A stretch of 64,000 bases of DNA. It comes from Semisulcospira habei. Its lineage: Eukaryota > Mollusca > Gastropoda > Semisulcospiridae. The notes under the pieces were generated by a model. The model was given only the letters and a program-made list of their open reading frames with translations. It made no database searches and had not been told where the DNA came from. This document shows, one piece after another, positions 1-10,285 of this stretch (positions are counted from its first letter, which is position 1; each line of letters begins with the position of its first letter). The translations under genes were made by a program, and so were the position numbers. Where the stretch lies: positions 168,528,193 to 168,592,192 of the forward strand of contig BTPG01000007.1 in NCBI GenBank assembly GCA_036245525.1, given 5' to 3'.

Positions 1-91
1 GGATGCAAAACTGCTGTATAAAGAGGCGGCGTTTTCCAGTGCTTCCAGTTCACTGTGAGTGGTGTCAGCGGTCATTTACAACGTCAACAAG
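1..91 (+). promoter_or_regulatory. Possible TATA promoter and 5' noncoding exon
   Basis: A TATAAAG motif at 17-23 is followed about 70 bases later by a consensus-like splice donor (AAG|GTGAGA, cut after 91). This could be the promoter and first noncoding exon of the secreted-peptide gene whose start codon is at 3678; an acceptor-like ACAG lies some 25-30 bases before that ATG. If so, the LINE at 362-3533 sits in its first intron. No homologous exon is obvious upstream of the second peptide gene, so this is weak. Confidence 0.22.
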
Positions 92-294
92 GTGAGATTT
101 TTTCTGTATCTGTTATGTGTCGCTAAATGTACCTTTCATGTCTGCTTTATTCGGCGGCCGTAGAGTTCAAAATCAAAGCAAGCACTGACATCCGGATACA
201 TTATTGGTCGGAGTAAAGCGTAAAGGTAGGACCTATAGGTCATTCGAAAAGATGCTTACAGGTGTGTGACTGAATGAGTGTGTACCAGGTGCCT

Positions 295-355
295 GCGTGA
301 TTGATTGATTGACTGACTGGCTGACTGATTCATTGATTCATTTATTGTTTGACTG
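295..355. repeat. Degenerate TGAT/TGAC simple repeat
   Basis: Imperfect tetranucleotide runs of TGAT and TGAC fill this stretch, directly before the 5' junction of the LINE insertion. Confidence 0.7.
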
Positions 356-376
356 CTTACCCTCATTGCCCATGAA

Positions 377-3300
377 TTGCGGAGGTTAAACATCGACATC
401 TCCGCGCTCAGCGAAGTACGCCTTCCGGACGAAGGCAGCCTCCAAGAACTTGGTGCTGGGTACACCCTCTACTGGTCAGGCAGGCCTGCATCAGAAAGAC
501 GGCTCTCAGGCGTGGGTTTCATGGTCAAGACATCCATTGCGACTAAGCTGGAAAACCTACCAACGGGCCACTCAGACCGCATCATGTCCATGCGCCTCCC
601 ACTGAGACACCAGCAACACGTCACCCTTCTCAGTGTGTACTCCCCAACCCTCCTGGCAGAGCCTGCTGAAAAGGACAAGTTTTACACTGACCTGCGCAGC
701 CTCCTACAGAGTATCCCTGCAGACGACAGGGTCATCATCCTTGGCGACTTCAACGCCAGAGTGGGCCAGGACTCTGAAGCCTGGAAAGGAGTCCTCGGCA
801 AGCATGGCGTGGGGAACTGCAATGACAATGGCCGCCTGCTGTTGGAGTTCTGTGCGGAGCAGCAACTGGTCATCACCAACACTACTTTTCAGCAAAAGGA
901 CAGTCGAAAGACCACCTGGATGCATCCTCGCTCCAAACACTGGCACCTTATCGACTATGTCCTAGTGCGTCCGAGGGACCGAAGTGACGTCCTCCTCACC
1001 AGAGTGATGCCCAGCGCAGAGTGCCACACTGACCACCGCCTTGTCCGCTGCAAACTCAGGCTCCACTTCAAGCCAAAACCCAAGAAATGGGGGCCGCCCA
1101 AGAAAAAGCTTGATGTTGCCAGCCTTCAGCGTGACGATGTGAAAGCTGCCTTTCAGACAGATTTACAGCGCAGGCTCAAAGACACAGCGGACCCAGTAGA
1201 CTCCTCCCTTGAAACACTTTGGGAACAACTGAAAACTGCTATTGCAAAATCCTCTGCAGAAGTCTTGGGTTTCGCCAGAAAGAAGAACAAAGACTGGTTT
1301 GACGAAAACGATGTAGAGATCCAGGAACACCTAGCAAAAAAAAGAGCCGCCCATCAGGCCCACCTAGCCCAGCCTTCCTGCCCTGTGAAGAAGTCTGCCT
1401 TCCGCCTCGTCTGCAGCAGTCTCCAGCGCAAGCTCAGAGATCTCCAGAATGAGTGGTGGACCAGACTTGCACAGAGGACCCAGCTTTGCGCTGACAATGG
1501 TGACTACAGGGGCTTCTACGAAGCACTGAAAGCAGTGTATGGCCCCAGGCACCTGGTACAAAGTCCCCTGCTAAGCGCGAATGGCCAGGCACTCCTCACA
1601 GATAATACCTCCATCTTGAACCGCTGGTCGGAATACTTTCAGAGCCTCTTCAGCGCTGAGCGCACTGTTCAAGAAGCAGTCGTCCTACAAATCCCACACC
1701 TCCCAGTAAAGGTTGAATTGGACGAACCGCCCACCGCTGAAGAGACCCTCACAGCCATCCACCAGCTCAAGAGTGGCAAAGCAGCAGGCATTGATGGAAT
1801 ACCGCCAGAGATCTGGAAACATGGAGGCACAGCACTGCACAACAAGCTCCATGACCTCTTTCTCTGCTGCTGGGAGGAAGGAACACTACCAAAAGATCTC
1901 CGTGATGCAGTCGTTATCACCCTGTACAAGAACAAAGGCGAGAAGTCTGACTGTTCCAACTATCGGGGAATTACCCTGCTGTCCATTGCTGGGAAAATCC
2001 TTGCAAGGCTGCTCCTGAATCGGCTGGTACCTGCCATCGCTGAAGACCAACTCCCAGAGGGCCAGTGTGGCTTCAGAGCAAACAGGAGCACCACCGATAT
2101 GGTCTTTGTGCTGAGACAGCTACAGGAGAAGTGCCGCGAGCAGAACAAAGGGCTGTACGTAACATTTGTCGACCTAACAAAAGCGTTCGACACTGTGAGC
2201 AGGCAAGGCATGTGGCAGATCCTGGAGCGACTTGGCTGTCCCCCAAAGTTCCTCAACATGATTGTCCAGCTACACGAGGACCAGCAAGGCCAGGTCAGAC
2301 TCAACAATGACCTCTCAGAACCATTCCCCATTCTCAACGGCGTAAAGCAGGGCTGCGTGCTGGCACCGACCCTCTTCACCATCTTTTTTAGCATGATGTT
2401 GAAGCAGGCCACAGTGGACCTCGATGATGACGATGCAGTGTACATCAGGTATCGTCTCGATGGCAGCCTGTTCAACCTCAGACGACTGCAGGCCCACACG
2501 AAAACCCTAGACCAACTGATTCGTGAGCTGCTTTTTGCTGATGATGCTGCCCTCGTTGCACACACAGAGAGAGCCCTGCAGCGCATCACGTCTTGCTTCG
2601 CAGATGCTGCCCAGCTCTTTGGACTCGAGGTCAGTCTGAAAAAGACAGAGGTCCTCCATCAGCCGGCACCCAAGACAGTGTATCGCCCTCCTCACATCAC
2701 CATTGGCGAGTCTGAACTAAAGTCAGTGCACCAGTTTACTTACCTTGGCTGCATTATCACGTCGGACGCCAAGCTGGACAAGGAGCTTGACAGCAGGCTG
2801 GCAAAAGCGAACAGCGCTTTCGGGCGACTTTTCAAGCGGGTGTGGCACAATCAACAGCTTAAAACAGGCACCAAGATCAGCGTGTACAGAGCTGTGGTCC
2901 TCACCACCCTGCTGTATGGTTCCGAGTCCTGTGCCCTCTACCGCAGCCAACTACGACTCCTCGAACGCTTCCACCAGCGCTGCCTGCGTACCATCCTGGG
3001 CATTCACTGGAGTGACTATGTCACCAACGTCGAGGTCCTTGAACAGGCTGAAACTTTGAGCATCGAGGCTTTGCTGCTGCGGACACAGCTCCGCTGGGCG
3101 GGGCATGTCTCCAGGATGGAGGATCATCGCCTACCAAAGATCACCCTGTTCGGCGAGCTTGCTACTGGACACCGTGACAGAGGGGCACCAAAGAAGAGAT
3201 ACAAAGACTGTCTCAAGAAGTCACTTACTGTCTGCCAAATCGACCACCACCAGTGGTCTTCGCTTGCTGCGGACCGTGACACCTGGCGCTCCACCATTTA

Positions 3301-3496
3301 CAAGGCAGCTGTCTCCTTTGAGGACTCTCACAGAGCTAGCCTTAAGGACAAGCGGCTCAGGAGAAAAAACAGAGATGCCTCAGCTCAGAACCCTGGCCAT
3401 ACCTTCCCCTGCAGCCACTGCGGTCGAACCTGCCTGTCTCGGATTGGCCTCCGCAGCCACGAACAAGCCTGCAGACGTCGTGGGCAACTCCTATAA
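377..3496 (+). CDS. LINE ORF2: endonuclease, reverse transcriptase, C-terminal zinc finger
   Basis: About 1,040 residues without a stop. The frame is already open at 362 and the first codons at 377 match the interior of an endonuclease, so the real start codon has been lost to 5' truncation. An APE endonuclease occupies roughly residues 1-240, with GDFNARVG and TDHRLV signatures. The RT follows at about 430-760, with the catalytic FADD motif at bases 2534-2545. A conserved C-terminal region with YLG motifs comes next, then a CCHC-type finger near the end (CSHC...H...C). The protein would nick target DNA and reverse-transcribe its own RNA. No inactivating mutation is visible beyond the missing N-terminus, which suggests a recent insertion. 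Codon use is GC-richer than the surrounding introns. Confidence 0.9.
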   Translation: MRRLNIDISALSEVRLPDEGSLQELGAGYTLYWSGRPASERRLSGVGFMVKTSIATKLENLPTGHSDRIMSMRLPLRHQQHVTLLSVYSPTLLAEPAEKDKFYTDLRSLLQSIPADDRVIILGDFNARVGQDSEAWKGVLGKHGVGNCNDNGRLLLEFCAEQQLVITNTTFQQKDSRKTTWMHPRSKHWHLIDYVLVRPRDRSDVLLTRVMPSAECHTDHRLVRCKLRLHFKPKPKKWGPPKKKLDVASLQRDDVKAAFQTDLQRRLKDTADPVDSSLETLWEQLKTAIAKSSAEVLGFARKKNKDWFDENDVEIQEHLAKKRAAHQAHLAQPSCPVKKSAFRLVCSSLQRKLRDLQNEWWTRLAQRTQLCADNGDYRGFYEALKAVYGPRHLVQSPLLSANGQALLTDNTSILNRWSEYFQSLFSAERTVQEAVVLQIPHLPVKVELDEPPTAEETLTAIHQLKSGKAAGIDGIPPEIWKHGGTALHNKLHDLFLCCWEEGTLPKDLRDAVVITLYKNKGEKSDCSNYRGITLLSIAGKILARLLLNRLVPAIAEDQLPEGQCGFRANRSTTDMVFVLRQLQEKCREQNKGLYVTFVDLTKAFDTVSRQGMWQILERLGCPPKFLNMIVQLHEDQQGQVRLNNDLSEPFPILNGVKQGCVLAPTLFTIFFSMMLKQATVDLDDDDAVYIRYRLDGSLFNLRRLQAHTKTLDQLIRELLFADDAALVAHTERALQRITSCFADAAQLFGLEVSLKKTEVLHQPAPKTVYRPPHITIGESELKSVHQFTYLGCIITSDAKLDKELDSRLAKANSAFGRLFKRVWHNQQLKTGTKISVYRAVVLTTLLYGSESCALYRSQLRLLERFHQRCLRTILGIHWSDYVTNVEVLEQAETLSIEALLLRTQLRWAGHVSRMEDHRLPKITLFGELATGHRDRGAPKKRYKDCLKKSLTVCQIDHHQWSSLAADRDTWRSTIYKAAVSFEDSHRASLKDKRLRRKNRDASAQNPGHTFPCSHCGRTCLSRIGLRSHEQACRRRGQLL

Positions 3497-3499
3497 AAT

Positions 3500-3513
3500 C
3501 TTCGTTCGCGAAG
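3500..3513 (+). other. UUCG-tetraloop hairpin at the LINE 3' end
   Basis: CTTCGTTCGCGAAG folds as a perfect 5-bp stem closed by a UUCG tetraloop, six bases after the stop codon. The same 14 bases occur at 11974-11987 in the other copy. It is the only structured part of the tiny 3' UTR and a likely recognition site for the element's own RT. Confidence 0.7.
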
Positions 3514-3677
3514 TCAAGCCAAGAGAGAGAGAGGCTTACCGCAGAACGTGACAAACACGATAAAATATGTGGGTCATCGGCATTTATTATCGACGAATAC
3601 ATTTTAAAATGTTTAAACAATAACAGTCATCTGTATGGCTATCAACAGCATCGATCTAGAGTCATCGCCCCTGCAAC

Positions 3678-4334
3678 ATGAACAACTGCGCACTGCACGC
3701 GACACTGCTGGTATCTCTGATGACCTTGACCGTCATAATCCCGTCCATGTCGGCTTCACCAATTGCTGGTAAGTACTGCCTGTCATTCTGGCTCAAGTTT
3801 AAGTTGATAAGCCACTCCAAAATCGGAATCAGATCAAGTATAGTAGAGAGTGATCCTTGAACTGTCCCCAGCAAACGTTTTGCGTTTTACCCACTGACCG
3901 AACGACGGACCGAGGAGCTTTTTCATTCGTTAATACTTTACACATTCTGCCCCAGGACCGAAATCCCCAAATGTTGAAGTTGCCCTCTGAAGGACTGTAT
4001 TACAATTCTAGAGACAGATCGAGCATGATAGTTCAAGGGTGGTGCCAGAACAGCCTATTGGCGCCAAGCAATTCTGGCACCACCCTTGAACTATCATGCT
4101 CGATCCATGTCTTGCTGGGGTGTTGAGGCTGGATGAGTTAATTTTGATTTTTATGTTTCAGACTTGAATTCTGAGAACGCTGCAAAGGAAGACATCACAG
4201 GCAGAGAGCGACGCCAGGTTGCTTTTCAAAGCACTTTGAGAGACATCATAAAGTTTCCGCGCTGCGTTTGTGTCAGAGCGCCGTGCCCGTGTGATGGCCC
4301 TGTCGTCTACCCGGAATGGCAGTACCTCGCTTAA
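3678..4334 (+). CDS. Small secreted cysteine-rich peptide precursor, copy A (two exons)
   Basis: Exon 1 (3678-3768) codes a typical signal peptide: a short N-region, a Leu/Thr/Val-rich core, then small residues. It ends at a GTAAGT donor in phase 1. Exon 2 (4162-4334) follows a pyrimidine-rich TTTCAG acceptor and continues in the same phase to a TAA at 4332-4334, giving about 87 residues. The propeptide contains an ERRQ dibasic site likely to be cut by a furin-type protease. The mature part carries C-x-C-x4-C-x-C. The gene is a paralog of the one at 6144-7837, with the same intron position and phase. Copy A is shorter at the C-terminus because its stop lies in the TTAA edge of an inserted repeat. 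Secretion is well supported; the role (venom-like toxin, neuropeptide, antimicrobial or other) is unknown, and I do not recognise the family. Confidence 0.68.
3930..4141. mobile_element. TTAA palindromic element, GTTCAAGGGTGG family
   Basis: TTAA at both ends and a long hairpin core (about 4021-4107) whose arms read GATAGTTCAAGGGTGGTGCC and its complement. It fills over half of the intron of peptide gene A and stops 20 bases before the exon 2 acceptor. Related copies are at 9762, 45297 and 53021. The TTAA target fits piggyBac-type transposition. Confidence 0.75.
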
Positions 4335-4694
4335 CCCATTCACAGGTAGTGGACCCAAAATACTGACTTTGAAAGCAAGGCAGATTTAACACGGAACAAT
4401 CCAGTTACCCCACGGATATGAATAGAAACAAGATCAGGACATGAACAGGTCAGCAAGAGGCAAAGAACCTCATAAGCCCCCGCAGTTGCACCAGTGCAGT
4501 ACCGCAGTTGCACCAGTACAGTACCGCAGATGCACCAGTACAGTTCCGCAGATGCACCCGTACAGTACTGCAGATGCACAAGTACACTTCCGCAGATGCA
4601 CCAGTACAGTACCGCAGATGCGGGGGCTCCTGCGGTTCTTTGCCTCTTGTAGGTGGGTGGCTTTCGCATCTTTTCCCGTCAGTGAAAAACAAAA
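4331..4694. mobile_element. TTAA palindromic element with expanded core
   Basis: Begins TTAACCCATTCAC directly at the end of peptide gene A. The arms of the core hairpin (CAAGAGGCAAAGAACC at 4454-4469 and its complement near 4635-4652) enclose a 22-bp tandem array. The right end is degenerate (CGTCAGTGAA near 4678) with no clear TTAA. Confidence 0.6.
4480..4633. repeat. 22-bp minisatellite, about 7 units
   Basis: Units starting CCGCAG (once CTGCAG) recur at 4480, 4502, 4524, 4546, 4568, 4590 and 4612, with few substitutions. They lie in the loop of the palindrome at 4331-4694. Confidence 0.9.
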
Positions 4695-4884
4695 TGTCTT
4701 CCTGAAACGGCTAGTCCGACCAATCGCTGATCGAGTGATCGTCTGTATTATAATGTGTTACGAAACAAAACAGACCGTCTGAGGGATGAATATGAACATG
4801 ATACTGTCTCTTGTGTTTTATTCAATTTACGAAATATATTGCAAAGCGGGCCTCTCTTCCTTTTCTTGTTTCCATAAAAGCGCA

Positions 4885-4987
<103 letters not shown>

Positions 4988-5189
4988 AATAAAGCGAACC
5001 TGACCCTTTCAGCTTCACTTTCAAGCAGGATATATCGCCTGATGTCCGGACCACGTCCGCATCTCTTGTTTCTGTCCCGGAAGTATCACTGGATGTCTTA
5101 ACCTGTATGAAATCTTACCGGCTTGTTTGTTTTTTGTTGTTGTCAGTGAACTAGAACTCGACCAGTAAGCGCAAAGCCCTCGTGCCGAC

Positions 5190-5238
5190 TCAGCCCTCGG
5201 TGGCCCGCGCACAGTTGTGCGCGGGCCACGAGGGCTGA
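5190..5238. repeat. GC-rich palindrome
   Basis: TCAGCCCTCG, one extra G, then TGGCCCGCGCACA pairs with the complementary right arm, with almost no loop. It resembles the cores of the TTAA elements but lacks recognisable TTAA ends. A TATAAA lies at 5439-5444, but no exon could be attached to it. Confidence 0.6.
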
Positions 5239-5781
5239 CGCCGGCCGCTCACTGAGGACGCAGTTTGTGACCGTATACGTCGGGAGTAAAACACATAGCC
5301 ATATCCGGGTCAAGAGGGTGTTTTGCCTACCTAGTGTGGAAAGGTACCCGGGTCGTGGGCTGGCGGCAGTAGTTGACCCGCGCACTGCTGTGCCGTCGTC
5401 CGCCCGAAGAACCTTTGCTAGTGGGGTACAATGTTGAATATAAATGCAGCACCGGAATGCAGACGTAGTTTCCTGTGGTTGTGCGGCTTTCATTCAGTCA
5501 TGTACACACTAACTGACGTTTATTTCACTTCTTTGTGTATGTGCAAAGAAGATCAGAGCAGAGAAAGAAACACGTCTAAAATGGACAATTACAATTTAAT
5601 TATGTATTATTTAAATCAGTTGTTTGTAATGGCCCTATCTAAGCGTGTTTCTTTCTTAGTTTGGATTTTCTTTGCATTTTACACACGTTGCAGTCATCTT
5701 TCTGGTCTGGATTTTGTATTTGCGCTGCATATATCGTTTTTCTTTTTTAAATTGGCGGTTTTCGACACGACATGACTTGCT

Positions 5782-5905
5782 GACTGACTGATTTTACTGA
5801 CTGACTGACTGACTGACTGACTGACTGACTGACTGGATGGATGGATGGATGGATGGATGGATGGATGGATGGATGAATTAACTGACTGACTGACTGACTG
5901 AGTGA
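5782..5905. repeat. (GACT)n and (GATG)n tetranucleotide repeats
   Basis: Runs of GACT, then GATG, then GACT again, between a region without genes (5450-5780) and the palindromic element at 5969. Confidence 0.92.
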
Positions 5906-5968
5906 ACATCGTGTACAATGACGCAGAAGCAGTGTAACTGAGTGGTAACTATAAACTATCATTTCATT

Positions 5969-6076
5969 TTAACCCCTTGGCTGCTACTGACGATGCCTCT
6001 AGGAAGGCAAAAAGACGTGAAACTACGCATCTTTTCCCCCGCAGAACGGTATCTCCAGCAGCAGTCATGGGGTTAA
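5969..6076. mobile_element. TTAA palindromic element, short
   Basis: TTAACCCCTTGGCTGCTACT at the left mirrors CAGCAGTCATGGGGTTAA at the right, about 108 bp including both TTAA copies. It ends 67 bases before the start codon of peptide gene B, so it lies in its promoter or first intron. Confidence 0.75.
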
Positions 6077-6143
6077 AATTCTGTAAGTGATTTACATTAC
6101 TTTAACATCGACAGCAGCTGAACGGAGTCATCGTTTCTGCACA

Positions 6144-7208
6144 ATGAAATTCTTCACCTTGCACGTGATACTGTTGGTGACCTTGACCTTGGCTGTCTTA
6201 GCCACGTCAGCGTCACCAGATGTCGGTAAGTGTCGGGTTCAGTGGGTCACTTAGTTTAACCCCTTGACTACTGCTGACAATATTGGTCGGCGGAAAGGAC
6301 GCGTAACTACGTCACTACCTAACTACGTCCCTCCCTGACTATACGTAACTACGTGTCTTTTCCGCCGAAAAGATATCGTTAGGGTTAAAGGGGACCAGAA
6401 GCCAACACAACGGTGTGTGGGCCAAGACACCTACATCAGCTAACAAAAAAAATAGTAGCATTTCGGCCACAACAGGGTATTGAGAAAAGCATTCCTGACA
6501 TCAAGTACACCAATCTCAACAGCAAGATGACTAAGATATAGTATAGTACATGATGTCACAAATGCTTTTAAAAAAAAAAATTCATTGTGGCCAAACTACT
6601 GTTCCGATTTTGAAAAAAGAAATCTGCTAGCCGATTCTGTCCCTTTTAAGTAAAAATATGTGTTATTCATACATCAGAATCAGGTCAAGGAAAACAGGTA
6701 GTGCCCCTTGAGGACGAGGACAATGCAAGCAATATGCAGGGAAGGTTTCTCTTCATGAATAAATCGCATGTTGCTCCACCACTGCTGAATCAAGTATACT
6801 ATAGCAATCATGCTTCACGACAATTAAGTTGATAACCACAGTCCCCTCTCGCCATCGACCCCTCCCCTGCCCCCCCCCCCTTTTTCCTTACCCCCCACCC
6901 GGCATCTCCCTTCCTGAACCCCTTATGCTTGCGGCCACGGGTAATGTTAACCCAGTACCGGTGGCTGCACGTACTCGGGAGTTAATGGTACATCTGATCA
7001 TATTTACCGTTTTCCATTTTGAGCCCTTCACTGCCGAGGACAAAGCTCAACACCCAACTGCAAAAGATATAGATCCTCGTGAGCCCTCACAAGCGCGGGG
7101 GTTCATGAGGATCTATTTGCTGAAACGACTTTGCATTCATGTTCCTTTGACGTCCTGGGATCTCTGATGATAAATAATAATAATAATAATATGACAACAG
7201 CAAAAACA

Positions 7209-7249
<41 letters not shown>

Positions 7250-7837
7250 TTTCATGACCGTAATCTGCGTCGGTTGGCAGTATAGGAGTTAATAGAACTC
7301 TGGGTAAAGGCACCTAGGGGGTGATGATGCACGTTATCCTCTGTTTTACATGTTGAGTCCAGTTTCAGTTGTTAACCCCTTTAATGCCCATGAACGCAGT
7401 TTCTGAAATCATTGTTAATGGAAGGCGAAGGAGTCCAGCCGTGAAATGAGCATGCACACAATGTGGTGTCGGCAAGAGACATAGATCCTCATGAGCCTCT
7501 GCAACTGCGGGGGCTCATGAAGATCAATGTCTCTTGCAGTTGGATCGTGTTACCAATTTCCAGGAAGTGAAGGGGTGATTATTTCACTTTTCTTTTTGTT
7601 CTAAATATTTCAGACTTGAATTCTGAAAGAACTGCGAAGGGAGACATGACAGACAGAGAGCGTCGCCAGCCAGATGACAAAATCAAGACCTGCGTTTGTG
7701 TGAGACCTCCATGCCCTTGTGACGGTCCAGTCGACGACAACTGGCCTTTCCCCGTGCCAGTGATACAAAAGTACACGAAAAAGCGCGCGCAGGTTGATAG
7801 CGGCATTTGTGGATCTCAGTGTTTCAATGAAAGATGA
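6144..7837 (+). CDS. Small secreted cysteine-rich peptide precursor, copy B (two coding exons)
   Basis: Exon 1 (6144-6225) codes a signal peptide with a Leu/Val/Thr-rich core and ends at GTAAGT in phase 1. Exon 2 (7614-7837) follows a pyrimidine-rich tract and TTTCAG and stays open to TGA at 7835-7837, giving about 101 residues. Exon 2 opens with the same Leu-Asn-Ser-Glu stretch as copy A and shares the ERRQ processing site and C-x-C-x4-C-x-C core. Copy B continues past the point where copy A stops, with a basic stretch and a further C-x3-C pair near the C-terminus, so six cysteines could form three disulfides. A donor-like AAG|GTATGT after 7852 suggests a spliced 3' UTR. Extracellular action is likely; the function is unknown. 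It could be a toxin-like, hormone-like or defence peptide. Confidence 0.72.
6256..6388. mobile_element. TTAA palindromic element in intron 1 of peptide gene B
   Basis: TTAACCCCTTGACTACTG at the left and GTTAGGGTTAA at the right enclose an inner palindrome with GTCGGCGGAAA and TTTTCCGCCGA arms and several ACGTAACTACGT motifs. The core differs from the other families. Confidence 0.7.
6949..7292. mobile_element. Composite TTAA element with hairpin core and AAT repeat
   Basis: GTTAACCCAGTACCGG at 6948-6963 and CAGTATAGGAGTTAA ending near 7292 may be the ends of one element. Inside are a weak hairpin of the ATAGATCCTCRTGAGCCC family (about 7065-7125) and an (AAT)n run at 7169-7247. The boundaries are uncertain. 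Confidence 0.4.
7372..7580. mobile_element. TTAA palindromic element, AGAGACATAGATCCTC family
   Basis: TTAACCCCTTTAATGCC at the left and a degenerate GAAGTGAAGGGGTGATT at the right. The core hairpin is near 7470-7545. It ends about 33 bases before the exon 2 acceptor of peptide gene B. Confidence 0.7.
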
Positions 7838-7916
7838 ACGACATTCACAAAGGTATGTAAATGGGTCAGTTGCGCGGTAACGGCGCACCCTGTCAGGGCC
7901 CCATGTAACATGTTGT

Positions 7917-8135
7917 TTAACCTCTTCACTGCCACAGTACCTACGCTGTACGTGCAGTTTTCGTTTCTGAAATCTTGCTTCATTTAACGACCAAAAGACA
8001 ACACCATCCAAGAAAGATACAAACTGGTCTCAGCAAGAGACATAGATCCTCATGAGTCCCCGCAGTCGCGGGGGGTCATGAGGATCTATGTCTCTTGCAG
8101 TTAGATCCTGTTCACTTTTTTCACGGCAGCGAACA
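7917..8135. mobile_element. TTAA palindromic element, AGAGACATAGATCCTC family
   Basis: Left end TTAACCTCTTCACTGCC. The hairpin core at about 8034-8098 has near-perfect arms. The right end, TTTCACGGCAGCGAA, is degenerate. It lies in the putative 3' UTR intron of peptide gene B. Confidence 0.7.
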
Positions 8136-8341
8136 CGCGGAATGTACGCATTTTGGACTTTTTCGTGCATCTTTAGCATTCAACTGTGGGATGTTGTGCC
8201 TTTCATTAAGCTTATAATATCAGTTAGTAAACCGGCATTGACCCGTAAACTTGGTCGCTGTCGTAAATTCCAATGCAATGTTCAACCTAGATTATTATTA
8301 TCATACTGTATATTTCTAAGCGGTATTGCATTGCCTCGCAG

Positions 8342-8735
8342 ACAGAGAAACTATGCAGCCGACATTCACAATGGTGAAGAACCCTCGGGCCTGTAACGAA
8401 AGATGAAGCAGAAACCCCAACACCCAACACTTGCAACAGACACAGATTTGCATGTGCCCCCGCAGGGTGAATGGGGCGAGGGGTGGGGGGGGGGGGGGGG
8501 CATGAACGATCTTTGGCTCTTGTTGACCTGAGCTTACCTCTAGGTTTGGCTGTTTAAAAAGAATGCTCGGTTACCTACTGTGTTCACTAAACGAGGGAAA
8601 ATTGCCATGCGTGCGTGGTGTCACCCCTTAACCGCATCAATCAATGTAAATGAAACGCGTAATAACAAGGAGTTGTGTGGGTTACAAGTGCAATAAACTG
8701 GAAACTACGAAATAAAACTTGTGTTACAGGCTCAC
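8342..8735 (+). other. Possible 3' UTR exon of peptide gene B
   Basis: An acceptor-like TTGCCTCGCAG ends at 8341. The stretch after it contains two AATAAA signals (8692-8697 and 8711-8716). It would pair with the donor at 7853. A G-run at about 8487-8500 lies inside. Coding potential is not evident. Confidence 0.35.
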
Positions 8736-8779
8736 TCTGCGTGCTTACCTACGTTTGTTTAGTTGTGCGTGCTTGTGAG

Positions 8780-8921
<142 letters not shown>

Positions 8922-9761
8922 ATGCATGCGTGCGTGCGTGTCGGTGTCTGTCTGTCTGCGTGACATACTTAGAAATGAACTATGTTTCATTGTGAGTGTC
9001 AGTCTTTTTTTTTACATGCACCTCAGTCACGCGCACACGCTCGCCGGCACCTACCCACACACGCACACACCCCTTACATAAACATATACACAATCACCGG
9101 GTCTTGCATGCACAAGGGGTATAACTCATTCGAGACATGCCGCATCCGAATACGCGGCGTAAAGCCGTAAAGCCGGATATCTGAATGCGGCTTTATGTGT
9201 GGAATGAGGTAATCATCAAGTAGTAAACGCTGACTCAAATATAATTATATCCCTTTCTCAAACTGTTCGCTCTCGGCGACTATGAATCAAACAGTTTGAG
9301 AATGTCCATTTTGAGCATGTCCGCTATCTGGGGATAGCGGCTTACGTGCATATCAACAACCTTCATAACAATGCATTGGTATGAAGGCTTCTTGACATGC
9401 ACGCATGTGCACTTCGAGAAAGTAAACATCGAAATATTAGACAGACATAGACATTGCACTTGCACCTGTGCTGACTCATACAAGTCAGTGGTGTAGTTAA
9501 GAGTTTGAGAGGAGGTATGGCTGTCTGAAAATCAAACAGGCGGGGAAAAAGGCTTGGGGGTTATAGGTGGGGGTGGGGGTGAGGGTGGGGTGTGTGGGAA
9601 GGTAGTCGTGGAGGAGGTATAGCGCACTAAATGCACATTTATTTAATGAGGACCAAGGTTGAATCAGGCCCAGTGCCCAAGCTAATCTGGCACTATCCCC
9701 GAAACTATCCGTCAGTAACGTAGGAAGATATTTTTCGCTGGAGGTAGGGTAGCATGTTACA

Positions 9762-9931
9762 TTAACTCTTCCATCTTGATACACAATTGCTCGAAATAAC
9801 TTTGACTATGATAGTTCAAGGGTGGTGCCAGAATTAGTTGGCACCAAAGGCGCCAAGCTATTCTGGCACCACCCTTGAACAAAAGGCACTACACAGCTAA
9901 AGAAATTCAGCCTCAGGATGTAATGGGTTAA
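9762..9931. mobile_element. TTAA palindromic element, GTTCAAGGGTGG family
   Basis: TTAACTCTTCC at the left and GTAATGGGTTAA at the right flank a hairpin with GTTCAAGGGTGGTGCCAGAA and its complement (9818-9879). Confidence 0.75.
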
Positions 9932-10285
9932 AGGCCCAAAAATCAGACATCATGGGCGAAGTGTGTGTGTGTGTATGTGGATGGGTGGGGGGGGGGGGTG
10001 GAGAGGGTGGAGGGGTGGCCAGGGCTCCCATCGCCGCCCCCCCCCCCTACCCTCCTCTCCCGCCCGTTTTCTACGCCACTGTACATTTTCCACAGCTCAA
10101 AACAGCTCTAAAATTTCGAAGATACGTGTTAAATGTGAATGAGATAAAGGCTGCTTACCTGTGGCTGTCGGAAGCTATTGTTGACGAGGCGATGTCTACA
10201 TGAATCACATCGACAACAATCGCTACCAGCGGCTAAAGAGTGAAGCTGTTTATGACAGTTTACAAGAAGAGTGTTATTGCAATAG

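Larger units (their letters stand above)
362..3533 (+). mobile_element. RTE-like LINE, 5'-truncated, otherwise intact
   Basis: A non-LTR retrotransposon copy cut off inside the endonuclease. The reading frame stays open from the first base, and the copy ends with a 3' UTR of about 25 bases followed by a GA-rich tail. A 7-base direct repeat, GCTTACC, flanks it at 355-361 and 3534-3540 and is a plausible target site duplication. The 3' UTR holds a hairpin at 3500-3513. A second, much shorter copy of the same family lies at 11769-12003. The combination of a very short 3' UTR, a simple-repeat tail and APE-type endonuclease plus RT fits the RTE group. Clade assignment is from recall, not from a tree. 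Confidence 0.85.

Noticed and set aside
1960..2589. 209-codon frame on the minus strand opposite the first LINE ORF2
   Set aside because: Antisense shadow of a well-supported RT coding region.
7616..7837. Exon 2 of peptide gene B as a stand-alone 73-residue protein
   Set aside because: It begins at a splice acceptor with a TTG, lacks a signal peptide, and its frame continues exon 1 at 6144-6225.
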